Assembly: GCF_018024495.1 (NCBI RefSeq)
Contig: NZ_CP071696.1
Location: 1,054,001 to 1,118,000, forward strand
DNA length: 64,000 bases
Source of the DNA: Agromyces archimandritae
Lineage (GTDB): Bacteria > Actinomycetota > Actinomycetes > Actinomycetales > Microbacteriaceae
Direction of reading: 5' to 3'
In this document: positions 25,701 to 34,483 of the stretch, piece by piece
Numbering within the stretch: the first letter of the stretch is position 1
How the letters are laid out: each line of letters starts with the position of its first letter
Made by a program: the position numbers and the translations under genes
Notes under the pieces: generated by a model
Told to the model about the DNA's origin: nothing
Databases searched by the model: none
The model's input: only the letters and a program-made list of their open reading frames with translations

Positions 25701-28700
25701 AGGTGATGATGCTCCGCGCCCAGCCCGTCTGACCCGATTCGTCGATGATGTAGGTCTGCCCGGGGACGAGATCCTCCCACGTCGCCGGGCCCGCCGGGCT
25801 CGTCGTCGGGCCCGTACCCTGGATGTCTTGCGGATTCTCCGACGTCGTTTCGTCGGGGGAGAGCGTGAACCGGAAGCTCCACGGGAGGTCCCCGGCGATC
25901 CCGGTGACCGTCTTCGTCATCGTCAGCGTTGCCGGCTGGGCCGTGTTCACGAGCGAGCATTCGAGTTCGAGCCCCGGAGTCGCGACGAACTGGAATCCGG
26001 GCCCGTCCCCGTTCAGATCGGGGATGCCGCAGTCCCACACGGAGTCGTATCCGGCGGCCGTCTCGGTGAGGGTGTACGTACGACCGGGGGTCAGCCCGGT
26101 CCAGTTGACCGTCGGTTCCGCGTCCGTCGCGGTCTGCGTCGGCCCGGGCGAGACACCTGCGGGCGGGCTGATCGCGATCGGGAACGACCACGGCGTGCCC
26201 GGGGCGAGTCCGTCGACGCTCTTCGTCACGGAGACCGTCGGCGTGATCGCCCGGTTCGAGAAGAAGCAGGTGATGACCTCCCCCAGGCCGAGCGGGATCG
26301 TGATGCTCGCCTCGGCCGGGTCGAGCTCCCAGTCGATATCGGGGTTGTTGCAGAAGGTGCCGGGCGCATCCAGCGTCCACCCCTCGGTCACGCCTTCGTC
26401 GAGGACGTAGGTGCCGGGGTCGAGGTTCGTCCACGAACGCAGCGCGAAGTCCGGCGCCTGCGACGAGTCCGAGTTGAGGGTGAAGTCCTCGATGGGCCCG
26501 TCGGGGCCGCTGAACGCGAACGGGAACGACTGGTCGAAGTCCGGCACCGGCACGGAACGCTTGATGAGGACGATCGTGCCGGGCACCGCGTTGGTGAAGT
26601 AGCAGAGCGCGGTCTGCCCCGGCAGCACCGTGAAGTCGATGCTGCGGCTCGCCGGATCGCCGGCGACGTCGTTGCACGAGAGGTCGGCGAGCACGGTCAC
26701 CGGGTCTCCGCCCGGATCGAGATCCGGTAGCTCGGTGAAGTTGTACGTGCCGGGGGCGACATCGTCGAATTCCGTCGGGACGAGATCGCCCTCCTCGACG
26801 TCCTCGACGGTGAATGCCTCCCCGCCCGGGATGGTGCTGGTGAAGTCGAAGCTGCGCGGCTCACCGACGCCGTGCACCTCTTTGAAGAGGATCACGCGGC
26901 CGTTCTTGGTGTTCTCCGTCGTGCACGCGATCGAGTCGCCGGCCTCGACGGTGAAGCCGGTGAGGTCGAGCTCATCGGGTTCGCCGCCGCCGAGCGGGGT
27001 GCGTTCGCAGACGAGCGGCTCGGTCTGCTGCCAGCCGTCGGGCACGTCTTCGGAGAGCGTATAGGTCACGCCCGGCATCATGAGTCCGTCGAGCGGCGCC
27101 GACCCGGTACCGCCGGTGGTTTCGACGGTGATCGTCTGCGGATCCGGCGGTTCGGCCTGCGGCACCGTGTCGAGGATGAAATCGAAGCCGTCGGTGTCGC
27201 CGTCCCCGTGGCCGACGGTGGTCTTGGTGATCGTGCCGGTCACGGGGAGCGGATGGTTGTCGGCGACGCAGACGATGTCCTCGCCGGGCTCCACGATGAT
27301 CGCGACCGCGGACCCCCCGTCGCGGCACGTCACAGTGCCTTCCCACCCGTCGGGGATCGTTTCGCTGATGGTGTGGACTTCGCCGGTCGTCAGCAGCACC
27401 CAGGTGTGATCGCTGTCGGCCTCACCGGGTCCGGTGCCGCTGAGGGTCACGGTACCGGGCTGCTCGGCGGGGACGGGCGAGATCGAGAGGTCGAAGGCCC
27501 ACGCTACGTCCTCGCCGACTCCGCTCACGTTCTTCAGGACGGTGATCGACGCCGGCTGAGCGGTGTTGTGCGCCGTGCATGCGTAGGACGATCCGGCCTC
27601 GATCTCGAGCGTCACGACGGCCCGAGGCGCCCCGCCGACTCGCCCGCAGCTGATCGCGCCGACGTCCCAGCCCTCGGGGACGATCTCCTCCAGCGTGTAC
27701 ACACCCGGCTCGAGGTCGGCCCACGACACGGAGGCCGAGCTGTTGCCCGTTCCACGGACCGTCTGCTCCGGGTCGTCGATCTCGACGCCCTCCGGCGGGG
27801 TCAGCGTGACGGGGAACGACCACTCGTAGTCGCCGGTGACCCCGGCGACTATCTTCGCGAAGGTGATCGTGGCAGGAGCGAGCTCGTTCTCGGCGGAACA
27901 GGCGACCGAATCGCCGACATCGAGCACGATCTCCGCGGGGCTGATGGGGTACGGCTCGGCATCCGGATCCGACGGGGTGACGATGCAGGTGATCGGCCCT
28001 TCGATCCACGCGGCCTGGTCGCGTTCGACGAGCGAGTACCGCACGCCGGGAACGAGCCCGGGCAGGTCCTGCGTAGCCGTGCCGCCGAGCGTATCGACCC
28101 CGATCACGACGGCCTCGGCACCCGGGTCGTCGAGGTTCAGGAACTCGAACTCGAACGAGCCGTCGCCGTCGCTGGTGCCGACCGTCTTCGTGATGGTCCC
28201 GGCCGAGGGTTCCGTGAAGTTGGTGAGGTCGCAGAAGATGTTCGCGGCGAGCGGCGCGGTGAACTCGAAGCCGTTCTCGATCGGTGCGACGCCTTGGCAT
28301 GTCGCACCGAGTTGCTGCGTGACCTCGTCCGGCAGGCCGATCTCGGTGACCTGGTACAGCTGCCCCGGCAAGAGATTCGCCCAGCTCACCGTGACCGCCT
28401 GCTGGCCGACGCCGCTCAGCGTCTTCGGGTCGGTTTCGCCTTCGGGAACCGGCCGGATCTGCATGTCGAACTCCCACGCGTAGTCGGGCGCGATACCGCT
28501 GGAGATCTTGTGCAGCGTGAGCGAGGAGGTCTCGCCGAGATTCGTCATACCGCAATCGATCACCTGCCCGACCTCGGCGGTGAAGGTGACGACGAGGTCG
28601 TCCGCATCGTCGTCGCCGACCGGATCCCCGTTCTGGTCGGTGCAGGTGATCGCGCCCATGTCCCAGCCGGACTGCTCGGTCTCGCGGATGGTGTACTGCT

Positions 28701-31191
28701 GGCCGGGCAGGAGATCCGTCCAAGCGGTGGCTGCCGTGCCCGGGCCCTCGCCGGCGAGCGTCACCTCCCCGGGCTGGGGCGGGTCCGTCTCGGGAGCCGG
28801 TGACAGGGCGACGTCGAACGCCCAGTCGAACTCGGCGGCGACATCGTCGACGGTCTTCGTGAGGTTCACCCGGGCGAGGTCGGCGCGGTCCGTGTAGAGG
28901 CAGGTGACGACGGCATCGTCATCGATGGTCACGTCGACGGTGCCGCTCTGCCCGTCCCAGTCCCAGGTGACGGGCTCGCCGTCGGCGCGCTCGCAGGTGA
29001 TGTCGGCCACGTTCCAGCCCGGCAGGACGTCTTCGGTGATCTGATACTCGCCGGGCGGGATGTGCTCGGAGACCCAGCTCCAGTCGTCCTCGATCGTGTT
29101 GAGCGTGAACTCCTCGTCGAACTCGTCGGGCCCGGTGACGGCGAACGGGAAGTCCTCGTCCCACTGCACCATCGGCTCCGTGGTCTTCTCGACGATGAGC
29201 GTCGACGAGAGTTCGACGTTCGAGAAGGAACAGTTCATATCCGAACCGGGCCGCACCGTGAACTCGATGCTCGGGTCGGTGACGTCGAACTCCTCCTCGT
29301 AGCCGTACGGATCGTCCCAGCACGCCAGGTCGGAGAGGACCCAGCCGTCTCGGGCCGCCTCCTCCACGGTGTACGTGCCCGGTTCGACGAGGAAGGTCTC
29401 CGAGTCGGAGACGACCGTGCCGCCCGGGGCCGGCGTGTTCGGCGTCAAGGTGAACGGCCCGTTCCAACTCGGGATGAACTCGAACTCCTCGCCCGCATGC
29501 ACGGTCGGGACGCGTTTCTCGATCGTGATCGAGGCGAGCTGCGTGTTCGCGAAAGTGCACTCGACGTTCTGCCCGGCCACGGGGGTGACCTGGACGCTGT
29601 AGCCCGCGCCGGCGGTGCCGTCCGTGCACGAGTACGTCGGCTCCATCCACCCGTCGACCGGCGTCTCCGATATGGTCACAGGCGACCCGGCGGCGACCGC
29701 ATGGGAGGAACTGCCGCCGTTGATCAGCGTGTCTTCGAAGACGTCGGGCTCGCCGTCGGCGTTGACGTACTCGGTCTCGAACGCGAACTCCTGCCTGCTG
29801 CCCGCATGCTGCGCGCCCGACGGATCCGTCGCCTTCGCGACCGTGACCAGGGCGGCATCGTTCGTGAGGGTGCAATCGGTGCGCCCTTCGCCGAGCAGGA
29901 TGAACGGCGTCGACGGATCGGTCACATCGATCTCGTGCTCGACGCCGATCTGGTCGACGTAGACGCACTTCGCCCCGGTGAGCCCCCACGGCCATGGCAC
30001 CCCGGTCTCTTCGATGTGCAGCAGGTTGCTCGAGAGCACGTTCTCGTAGACGTTCGTCTCGCCGGCACGGATCGTGTCGACGATCGGGGGGTCGACGCCG
30101 GGCTGCAGCACGCCCTGGGAGCTCTCGTTCGTGATCGTGTACTCGAACTCGTCGCCCGTGTCGCCGGCCGGCGTCTCCTTCGTCACCGAGAGGGTTCCGC
30201 AGTTCGAGATCTCGAGCGACGGGATGTTGCTGAAGATATCGGAGAGGTTCGACGAGGTGCTCGTCGACGATCGGCTGAGCAGATCGGTGACCGAGTAGCT
30301 GCTGCACTCCTCGTCGCCGAAGAAGCCGGCGGTCGTCAGGTCGATGGCGTACTCGGCGAAGGTCCGCTCCTGGTTGTTGCCGACCGGTGGGGCCTCGGTG
30401 CGCCGCCCCAGGGCGAAGGCGAAATCGTCGTCCCGGTCCGAGAGCACCCAGGTGCCGGGTCCGTCCGGGTTCGCGCATCCGTCGTTCAGGCTCGGGCGCC
30501 ACTCGCGGAAGCTCGCCGCACTCGACGCCCAGTCGATATCGAGCAGCACGTCGTCGCAGCGCATGCTCCGACCGTCTGCGGTCAGTTCGCCGCCGTCGAA
30601 GACCGTGAACGTCGCCGTGTCGGAGTTGCCGCCGGTGCGTCGCGTGAAGTAGCCGTAGAGGATGAAATGGCGAAGCCCCGTCTCATCCGAGAGCGCCTCG
30701 ACGGCATAGCCTGCACTGCAGAGGTTGCCCTTGTCGTTCACGTTCGCCGGCGCAGCGACCCAGGGATTCGTGTCCACCGTCTGGCTGCCCGCGTTCGCCG
30801 TCAGGTCCCGCCGGCCGTCGCAGTTGCCGTAGATGCCGTCGTCCCAGTAGAAGGCGCCGTCGAAGATGCCCGTCGACTGGAGCCCGCCCGCCGTCTGATA
30901 CGGCTGGGTCGGCCGGAACGTCGGCGTCTGCGTCGCCGTGGGTTGCGGGACGAGGAAATCATCCCAGTCGAACTCGTTCGGGAGGTTGCCGCTCGCGGTC
31001 TTGTTCCCGTCGATCTGGAACCCGGTCTGCAGCCCCGAGGGGAACGTCGCGGCCTCCGCCTTCGGCGCCGGGGACTGGGGTGCGAGCGGAACGAGGATCG
31101 TGCCCAGGATCGCGAGCGCACCGAGCGTCCCGATGACGGCCTTGCGCACGCGCGCGCCCGCAGCCCGATCCCCCTGCACTCTGACGTGCAC
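22798..31191 (-). CDS. Giant secreted surface protein with about 21 SpaA/DUF5979-like repeats
   Basis: 2797 residues. A basic N-terminus and hydrophobic core end in KAEAAT (signal peptide, cleavage near residue 48). A unique N-terminal domain (to about 330) has several cysteines. About 21 repeats of ~108 residues follow, each opening with an I/V-T-K/E-K strand, holding a GxxYTxxE-like TED motif and G-W, and closing with a C-x3-N motif (CTFANT, CSFSNV, CTAHNT). Next come a DUF11-like domain (IGYELTVRNPGGDELVYDLED), a PGPTPGPTPG linker, IPPTG, a membrane helix and an Arg tail. Likely a cell-wall-anchored stalk or adhesin. GTG at 31191 is preceded by GGGAGGG. Confidence 0.9.
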   Translation of the reverse strand: MHVRVQGDRAAGARVRKAVIGTLGALAILGTILVPLAPQSPAPKAEAATFPSGLQTGFQIDGNKTASGNLPNEFDWDDFLVPQPTATQTPTFRPTQPYQTAGGLQSTGIFDGAFYWDDGIYGNCDGRRDLTANAGSQTVDTNPWVAAPANVNDKGNLCSAGYAVEALSDETGLRHFILYGYFTRRTGGNSDTATFTVFDGGELTADGRSMRCDDVLLDIDWASSAASFREWRPSLNDGCANPDGPGTWVLSDRDDDFAFALGRRTEAPPVGNNQERTFAEYAIDLTTAGFFGDEECSSYSVTDLLSRSSTSTSSNLSDIFSNIPSLEISNCGTLSVTKETPAGDTGDEFEYTITNESSQGVLQPGVDPPIVDTIRAGETNVYENVLSSNLLHIEETGVPWPWGLTGAKCVYVDQIGVEHEIDVTDPSTPFILLGEGRTDCTLTNDAALVTVAKATDPSGAQHAGSRQEFAFETEYVNADGEPDVFEDTLINGGSSSHAVAAGSPVTISETPVDGWMEPTYSCTDGTAGAGYSVQVTPVAGQNVECTFANTQLASITIEKRVPTVHAGEEFEFIPSWNGPFTLTPNTPAPGGTVVSDSETFLVEPGTYTVEEAARDGWVLSDLACWDDPYGYEEEFDVTDPSIEFTVRPGSDMNCSFSNVELSSTLIVEKTTEPMVQWDEDFPFAVTGPDEFDEEFTLNTIEDDWSWVSEHIPPGEYQITEDVLPGWNVADITCERADGEPVTWDWDGQSGTVDVTIDDDAVVTCLYTDRADLARVNLTKTVDDVAAEFDWAFDVALSPAPETDPPQPGEVTLAGEGPGTAATAWTDLLPGQQYTIRETEQSGWDMGAITCTDQNGDPVGDDDADDLVVTFTAEVGQVIDCGMTNLGETSSLTLHKISSGIAPDYAWEFDMQIRPVPEGETDPKTLSGVGQQAVTVSWANLLPGQLYQVTEIGLPDEVTQQLGATCQGVAPIENGFEFTAPLAANIFCDLTNFTEPSAGTITKTVGTSDGDGSFEFEFLNLDDPGAEAVVIGVDTLGGTATQDLPGLVPGVRYSLVERDQAAWIEGPITCIVTPSDPDAEPYPISPAEIVLDVGDSVACSAENELAPATITFAKIVAGVTGDYEWSFPVTLTPPEGVEIDDPEQTVRGTGNSSASVSWADLEPGVYTLEEIVPEGWDVGAISCGRVGGAPRAVVTLEIEAGSSYACTAHNTAQPASITVLKNVSGVGEDVAWAFDLSISPVPAEQPGTVTLSGTGPGEADSDHTWVLLTTGEVHTISETIPDGWEGTVTCRDGGSAVAIIVEPGEDIVCVADNHPLPVTGTITKTTVGHGDGDTDGFDFILDTVPQAEPPDPQTITVETTGGTGSAPLDGLMMPGVTYTLSEDVPDGWQQTEPLVCERTPLGGGEPDELDLTGFTVEAGDSIACTTENTKNGRVILFKEVHGVGEPRSFDFTSTIPGGEAFTVEDVEEGDLVPTEFDDVAPGTYNFTELPDLDPGGDPVTVLADLSCNDVAGDPASRSIDFTVLPGQTALCYFTNAVPGTIVLIKRSVPVPDFDQSFPFAFSGPDGPIEDFTLNSDSSQAPDFALRSWTNLDPGTYVLDEGVTEGWTLDAPGTFCNNPDIDWELDPAEASITIPLGLGEVITCFFSNRAITPTVSVTKSVDGLAPGTPWSFPIAISPPAGVSPGPTQTATDAEPTVNWTGLTPGRTYTLTETAAGYDSVWDCGIPDLNGDGPGFQFVATPGLELECSLVNTAQPATLTMTKTVTGIAGDLPWSFRFTLSPDETTSENPQDIQGTGPTTSPAGPATWEDLVPGQTYIIDESGQTGWARSIITCNGVPGTSVGQFVFTAEPGQTLACTTQNLGQATAVQVQKQTVGVDDSVPWQVQMTISPGVSVEPTRTLRNPGVRSTSWSPLIPGQRYTITEGDMPGWSLESFTCVGVEDLDPGPSVSFIAPIGVQPLCTAVNRADPASVSVTKSVSGVDDDYPWEFEIGLSPDATPAGSQTVGNGEGQSDTAEWTGLIPGSTYTLTEEDLPDGWSSEGFTCNGHEDLEPEADGFQFTAGIGEAVECGIDNLADAASVSFEKTVNGVADEYAWEIPITLDPEAGGSGTQIAEGEGSTQTNETEWSSLVPGTEYSLSEELPDGFEQDSFTCSGSVQGELQPEGFTPAPGEEIACAAVNTALPARAEMSKTVDGVASGYIWSAAFEGPGPGQNVQGIGSTTAGPATWSGLVPGQRYEITENRAGWLPQGFECDGIDDYEVLEDDEGVYGVAFTPGPGDEIVCMAHNTAQPATGRLTKTAIGGDGTFSFELTGTDPGQDPPVDDPPPLPDVDITFDVTTNDGTGTTELPPLIPGMQYRLVELVPDGWQVDQALVCTVSPLGGQPRDIDPAEAFSVSRGDRLSCSVANAKLPEITVVKLVEGADSTFDYTTTNLADEQFGITTTDGSGSATFTGLQPGTFTVTEQPKAGYENTSLSCIGGQTSIDGVTATIIAGYGDEVVCTYRNTEWGAVLVDKRTDPAGAARDFAFEWSREGGEPTGFELADGEEYLTPPIEPGLVTVSESAAPGWELAGLVCRGSSGEPVYDGASATVLVAAGDLVRCSYENARTERLVVDKTVSSEPVLIAANTYRIGYELTVRNPGGDELVYDLEDRLAFGDGIEVLRAVAVGPDGVSVDPAWNGVDRSRLVGGASIPAGAEHVYLVTVDARVPAGLSDEARRCASGSGPAAAGGFLNSAAVSVDGIIDGTAEACADAPRPGPTPGPTPGPTPGPIPPTGVDPLLPGLFGLALLAAGLLLFRRRRRA

Positions 31192-31306
31192 GTCGCCCTC
31201 CCCCGAGTCGCCGTTCGCCCACGCTATCGGAAACCCGCGACCCAGGGGAAGGAGCCCGCCCCGGCGTTTCGAGACCGGCCCGCCTCCCCGGCCCGGCCCG
31301 CGCGCC

Positions 31307-32782
31307 CTACTGCAGGGCCGAAGTGAGGCGCGCCAGATTGTCGAGCACCGTCGAGCGCAGCGGCTGCTGCATCCACTCGTCGAGGGTCAGCTCACGGCTG
31401 TCGCGACGGTATTCGTCCTCGACGCGGCGCATCGAGCGGACGAAGGAGGAGCCCCGCACGAGCAGCGAGACCTCCATGTTCAGCTCGAAGGAGCGGATGT
31501 CCATATTGCTCGAGCCGATGACGGCGACCTCGTCGTCGATCGTGAAGTGCTTCGCGTGCAGGATGTACGGGGCCCGGTACATGTAGATCCGCACCCCCGC
31601 CCGAAGCAACGCCTCGTAGTACGAACGCTGGGCGTGGTAGACGAGAGCCTGATCGCCGAGCTCCGAGACGAACAGCTCGACGTGCACCCCCCGCTGCGTC
31701 GCCCCGCTGATCGCATACAGCATCGACTCGTCGGGCACGAAATACGGGCTCGTGATGATGATGCGCTCACGCGCCGCATACAGCAGGGCGAGGAAGAGCT
31801 TCAGGTTGTTCTCGGTCGAATACCCCGGCCCGCTCGGCACGACCTGGCAATCGAGATCCTGCGCCTTGCCCGGCTGGTCGAACGCGCGGATGTCCTCCTG
31901 CTCGATGAGCTCGTCCGTCTCCAGGTACCAGTCGGAGAGGAACAACGCGTCCAGCCCGCTGACGATCGGCCCCTCGACCCGGGCCATCAGCTCCTTCCAC
32001 TTCAGCCCCTTCTTGCGCGAAATGCGCTTGTGGTAGCCGCGGTCGATGATGTTCTGCGACCCCGTGAAGCCGATCTCGCCGTCGACGATGAGGATCTTGC
32101 GGTGATTGCGGAGGTCCGGCCGCTGATACCTGCCGCGGAACGGCTGCACCGGCAGCATCAGATGCCATTCGGCGCCCATCAGCTTCAGGCGGCGGATCGT
32201 GCGCCGATAGGTGGCCCGCACCCGCATCGACGCCACATGATCCAGCAGCACCCGCACCCGCACCCCGCGCGCCACCGCATCCTCCAGCGCACGGAAGAAG
32301 CCCTCCGTGGTGTCATCGCTCGCCAGGATGTAGAACTCGGCGTGCACATACCGCCGCGCACCGCGGATCGCCGCCGTCATCGCATCCAGCGAGCCGCGAT
32401 AGTCGGCGATGAGACTCGCCCCGTTCGATCCGATCAGCGGCATCGCCCCGAGCCGGCGGTTCATCCGCACGATCCCCTCGAACCACTCCGGCCAGCGATC
32501 CGAATCGCTCACCCGCTCCATGCCGTGCGTCGACTCGCGGATCACCCGATCCACCTCCGCCTGCTTGCGACGCCGGTGCCTGGGCAGCTTCGGGTCGCCG
32601 ATCAGCAGGAAGGTGAGGACGCCGACGACCGGCAGGAAGAAGATCGCCAGCAGCCACGCCATGCCCGCCGTCGGGCGGCGGTTCCGGGGCACGACGATGA
32701 CCGCGATGACACGAACGATCATGTCGACGAGCAGGACGATGCCAGCGATGATCAGTGCGAGCTGTTCCCCCGAGAGCCGCAT
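31307..32782 (-). CDS. cls: Cardiolipin synthase
   Basis: 491 residues. Two N-terminal membrane segments (phospholipase D-nuclease N-terminal domain) are followed by two PLD catalytic HKD motifs: HRKILIVDGEIGFTGSQNI and HAKHFTIDDEVAVIGSSNMD. It condenses two phosphatidylglycerols (or PG with another donor) to make cardiolipin at the membrane. ATG 32782 follows the stop of the small upstream gene by one base, so the pair is co-translated. Confidence 0.95.
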   Translation of the reverse strand: MRLSGEQLALIIAGIVLLVDMIVRVIAVIVVPRNRRPTAGMAWLLAIFFLPVVGVLTFLLIGDPKLPRHRRRKQAEVDRVIRESTHGMERVSDSDRWPEWFEGIVRMNRRLGAMPLIGSNGASLIADYRGSLDAMTAAIRGARRYVHAEFYILASDDTTEGFFRALEDAVARGVRVRVLLDHVASMRVRATYRRTIRRLKLMGAEWHLMLPVQPFRGRYQRPDLRNHRKILIVDGEIGFTGSQNIIDRGYHKRISRKKGLKWKELMARVEGPIVSGLDALFLSDWYLETDELIEQEDIRAFDQPGKAQDLDCQVVPSGPGYSTENNLKLFLALLYAARERIIITSPYFVPDESMLYAISGATQRGVHVELFVSELGDQALVYHAQRSYYEALLRAGVRIYMYRAPYILHAKHFTIDDEVAVIGSSNMDIRSFELNMEVSLLVRGSSFVRSMRRVEDEYRRDSRELTLDEWMQQPLRSTVLDNLARLTSALQ

Positions 32783-32783
32783 G

Positions 32784-32954
32784 TCACGGACGATCGAGAC
32801 CGAGTTTGGCGCGCTCCTCCGCCTCGATGCGGGCATACGCCTTGCGCTCGGTGCGGTCGGCGCGCAGCAGCGCCCGCATCACGAACCAGAACACGAGGCC
32901 GACGAGCACCGTCGGCGCCAGCGACCAGATCGCATTCGCCCAGAAGTCGTCCAT
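32784..32954 (-). CDS. 56-residue single-pass membrane protein upstream of cls
   Basis: A small open frame of 56 codons. It has a short N-terminus, one membrane helix (SLAPTVLVGLVFWFVMRALL) and a charged amphipathic tail (RADRTERKAYARIEAEERAK). AGGGGGTT stands before the ATG. The stop is one base from the cls start, so it is in the same transcript. It could be a cofactor of the synthase, but nothing in the sequence proves that. Confidence 0.8.
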   Translation of the reverse strand: MDDFWANAIWSLAPTVLVGLVFWFVMRALLRADRTERKAYARIEAEERAKLGLDRP

Positions 32955-33316
32955 AACCCCCTCAGCCTACGCGAGTTTCGCTCGGAGAACGCCCAGCGGT
33001 CGGGGTGCGGATATCCGCGCGCACCGCGCCGGCCGCCGAGTGGATGCCCTGGCCCGCCGCGACGGCATCCGCCCGCCCGTCGGGCATCCTCGCCGGGCCC
33101 GGCCGGAGCGCACCGAAAGCAGGCCACAGGGTGGCCAGCAGGGTCGATCCGGCCTGCTCTCGGTGACACCCGGTCGGTCCGGCCTGCTTTCCGTACAGGC
33201 TCCGCCCGCACCGGCATCCACCGCATTCCTCCTCCACACGTCGCCCGCGGTTCGCCCTCATCCGCAGATCCCCGCTTCTCGCCCATCCGCGGGCTACGGC
33301 GGCGCACCATGGTCGC
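32955..33316. other. 362-bp intergenic region with dispersed repeat, no gene
   Basis: Between two divergent genes. It holds repeat units of the GGCCTGCTTTCGGTGACA family at 33111-33125 (minus), 33148-33170 and 33178-33197 (plus). No convincing promoter pair seen. Confidence 0.6.
33111..33197. repeat. 30-bp-period repeat element, locus 1
   Basis: One inverted unit (CACCGAAAGCAGGCC) followed by two direct units (TCCGGCCTGCTCTCGGTGAC and TCCGGCCTGCTTTCCGTACA) whose starts are 30 bp apart. The same paired arrangement occurs at 34203-34252 and 51283-51329. Confidence 0.88.
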
Positions 33317-34171
33317 ATGCAACTCATCGCCGACGTCGATCTCCACGGCGGCCTCGTCCGTCGCCGCACGCTGCTCGGTCTCGGCCACTCGCCGAGCGCC
33401 ATTCGCAATGCCGTCGCGGCCGGGCACCTCCGCGTGGTGGCACGGTCGTGGGTCGCGTCGGATCGCGCGATGGATGCCGCGGTCCGCGCCGTGCGGGCGC
33501 GGGGTGTACTCGGCGGTGCGAGCGCACTGCACAGTCTCGGAGTATGGGTGACCGAGCGGCCGCGCACCGCGACCATCGCCACGCCGCACTCGGCATCCCG
33601 ACTGCCGCCGCTCGCGCCGGGGGACCGCCGCATATACTGCCGCAGCCTGCACGTCGATCCATACGCGCCCTGGCGGGTGTCCGTCGCGGACGCGCTCCGG
33701 CAGGCCCTGCCGCACATGGCCGATGACGACGCGGTTGCAACCCTCGACAGCGTGCTGCAGCTGCGCCTACTGACCCGCGCCGAACTACGCGAGGCGGTCG
33801 CTGCCCTGCCGCGACGGGTCCGCCGGCTCTGGCGCTCGATCGACGGTCGCGCCGAGTCGGGGATCGAGACGAAGCTCCGTCTCGCGCTCCTCCGCGAAGG
33901 ACTCCGTGTCGAGGTCCAGGTGCGCATCGACGGCGTCGGCCGCGTCGACCTCGTGATCGACGGATGGCTCGTCGTCGAGGCCGACGGCGCCGAGTACCAC
34001 GATTCGCCGGAGCAGGCGAGAGCGGATCGCCTCCGGAATGCGGCGCTCGTGCGACGCGGCTACCGCTGGCACCGCTTCGGGTACGACCAGGTGATGTTCG
34101 ACCTCGACGGCTGCGTCGCCGTCGTACTGGAGCTCCTCCGACATCATCCGGCGCGGCGGCGCGCGTCGTGA
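33317..34171 (+). CDS. DUF559-domain protein with AbiEi-like N-terminal domain
   Basis: 284 residues. The N-terminal ~80 residues look like the winged-helix antitoxin-type domain of AbiEi proteins (VRRRTLLGLGHSPSAIRNAV...VVARSWVA). The C-terminal ~110 are a Vsr-like PD-(D/E)XK nuclease fold: ESGIETKLRLALL (helix Glu), VDLVIDG (Asp), LVVEADG (Glu-x-Asp). Family members are common, often multi-copy, in Actinobacteria; activity is unproven. No toxin gene is adjacent, so a toxin-antitoxin role is not supported. It is flanked on both sides by the 30-bp-period repeat. Confidence 0.85.
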   Translation: MQLIADVDLHGGLVRRRTLLGLGHSPSAIRNAVAAGHLRVVARSWVASDRAMDAAVRAVRARGVLGGASALHSLGVWVTERPRTATIATPHSASRLPPLAPGDRRIYCRSLHVDPYAPWRVSVADALRQALPHMADDDAVATLDSVLQLRLLTRAELREAVAALPRRVRRLWRSIDGRAESGIETKLRLALLREGLRVEVQVRIDGVGRVDLVIDGWLVVEADGAEYHDSPEQARADRLRNAALVRRGYRWHRFGYDQVMFDLDGCVAVVLELLRHHPARRRAS

Positions 34172-34202
34172 GCGCAGGCCACGGCGGGCGGCCGGATGTC
34201 GA

Positions 34203-34252
34203 TTCGGCCTGCTTTCAGTGACAGCCAGCCGGTTCGGCCTGTTTTCGGTGCA
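34203..34252. repeat. 30-bp-period repeat element, locus 2
   Basis: TTCGGCCTGCTTTCAGTGAC and TTCGGCCTGTTTTCGGTGCA start 30 bp apart, 31 bp after the DUF559 gene. Confidence 0.88.
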
Positions 34253-34299
34253 CACAGCGGCGCAGCGCGGCGGCAGCGCGCGGCGCGCCCCGGCAGCCG

Positions 34300-34455
34300 T
34301 CACCCGCCGAGGATCCCCCACAGGCCCGAGCCGAGGAGGTAGACGCCGATGCCGCCGACGATGATCCAGATGGCGATGCGCGTGTTCGAGGGCCGGTTCG
34401 GGTCGGGCTTCTTCGGCGACAGTTCGTCCTTCGGCAGGAAGTCGGGCATGCTCAC
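34300..34455 (-). CDS. 51-residue membrane protein downstream of lysS
   Basis: A short frame with a Pro/Lys-rich N-terminus (MPDFLPKDELSPKKPDPNRP) and one membrane helix (RIAIWIIVGGIGVYLLGSGL). GTG at 34455 has GAGGAG eight bases upstream; an ATG lies two codons later. It starts 28 bp after the lysS stop and is probably co-transcribed. Function unknown. Confidence 0.75.
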   Translation of the reverse strand: MSMPDFLPKDELSPKKPDPNRPSNTRIAIWIIVGGIGVYLLGSGLWGILGG

Positions 34456-34483
34456 GGTCGGCGCTCCTCGGCTGGGGTCGGGG

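Noticed and set aside
22798..31191. Giant gene as a polyketide or non-ribosomal peptide synthetase
   Set aside because: No adenylation, condensation, ketosynthase or carrier motifs; repeats are extracellular beta domains with a signal peptide and a C-terminal anchor.
23113..31326. Long plus-strand open frames opposite the giant surface protein
   Set aside because: They mirror the repeat gene; protein sequence is low-complexity with no recognisable fold.
33148..33197. The 30-bp-period pairs as mini-CRISPR
   Set aside because: Only two units per locus with 10-base spacers; no cas genes or leader.
33317..34171. DUF559 gene as the antitoxin of an AbiE toxin-antitoxin pair
   Set aside because: No AbiEii-type nucleotidyltransferase gene lies next to it; only the N-terminal domain resembles AbiEi.
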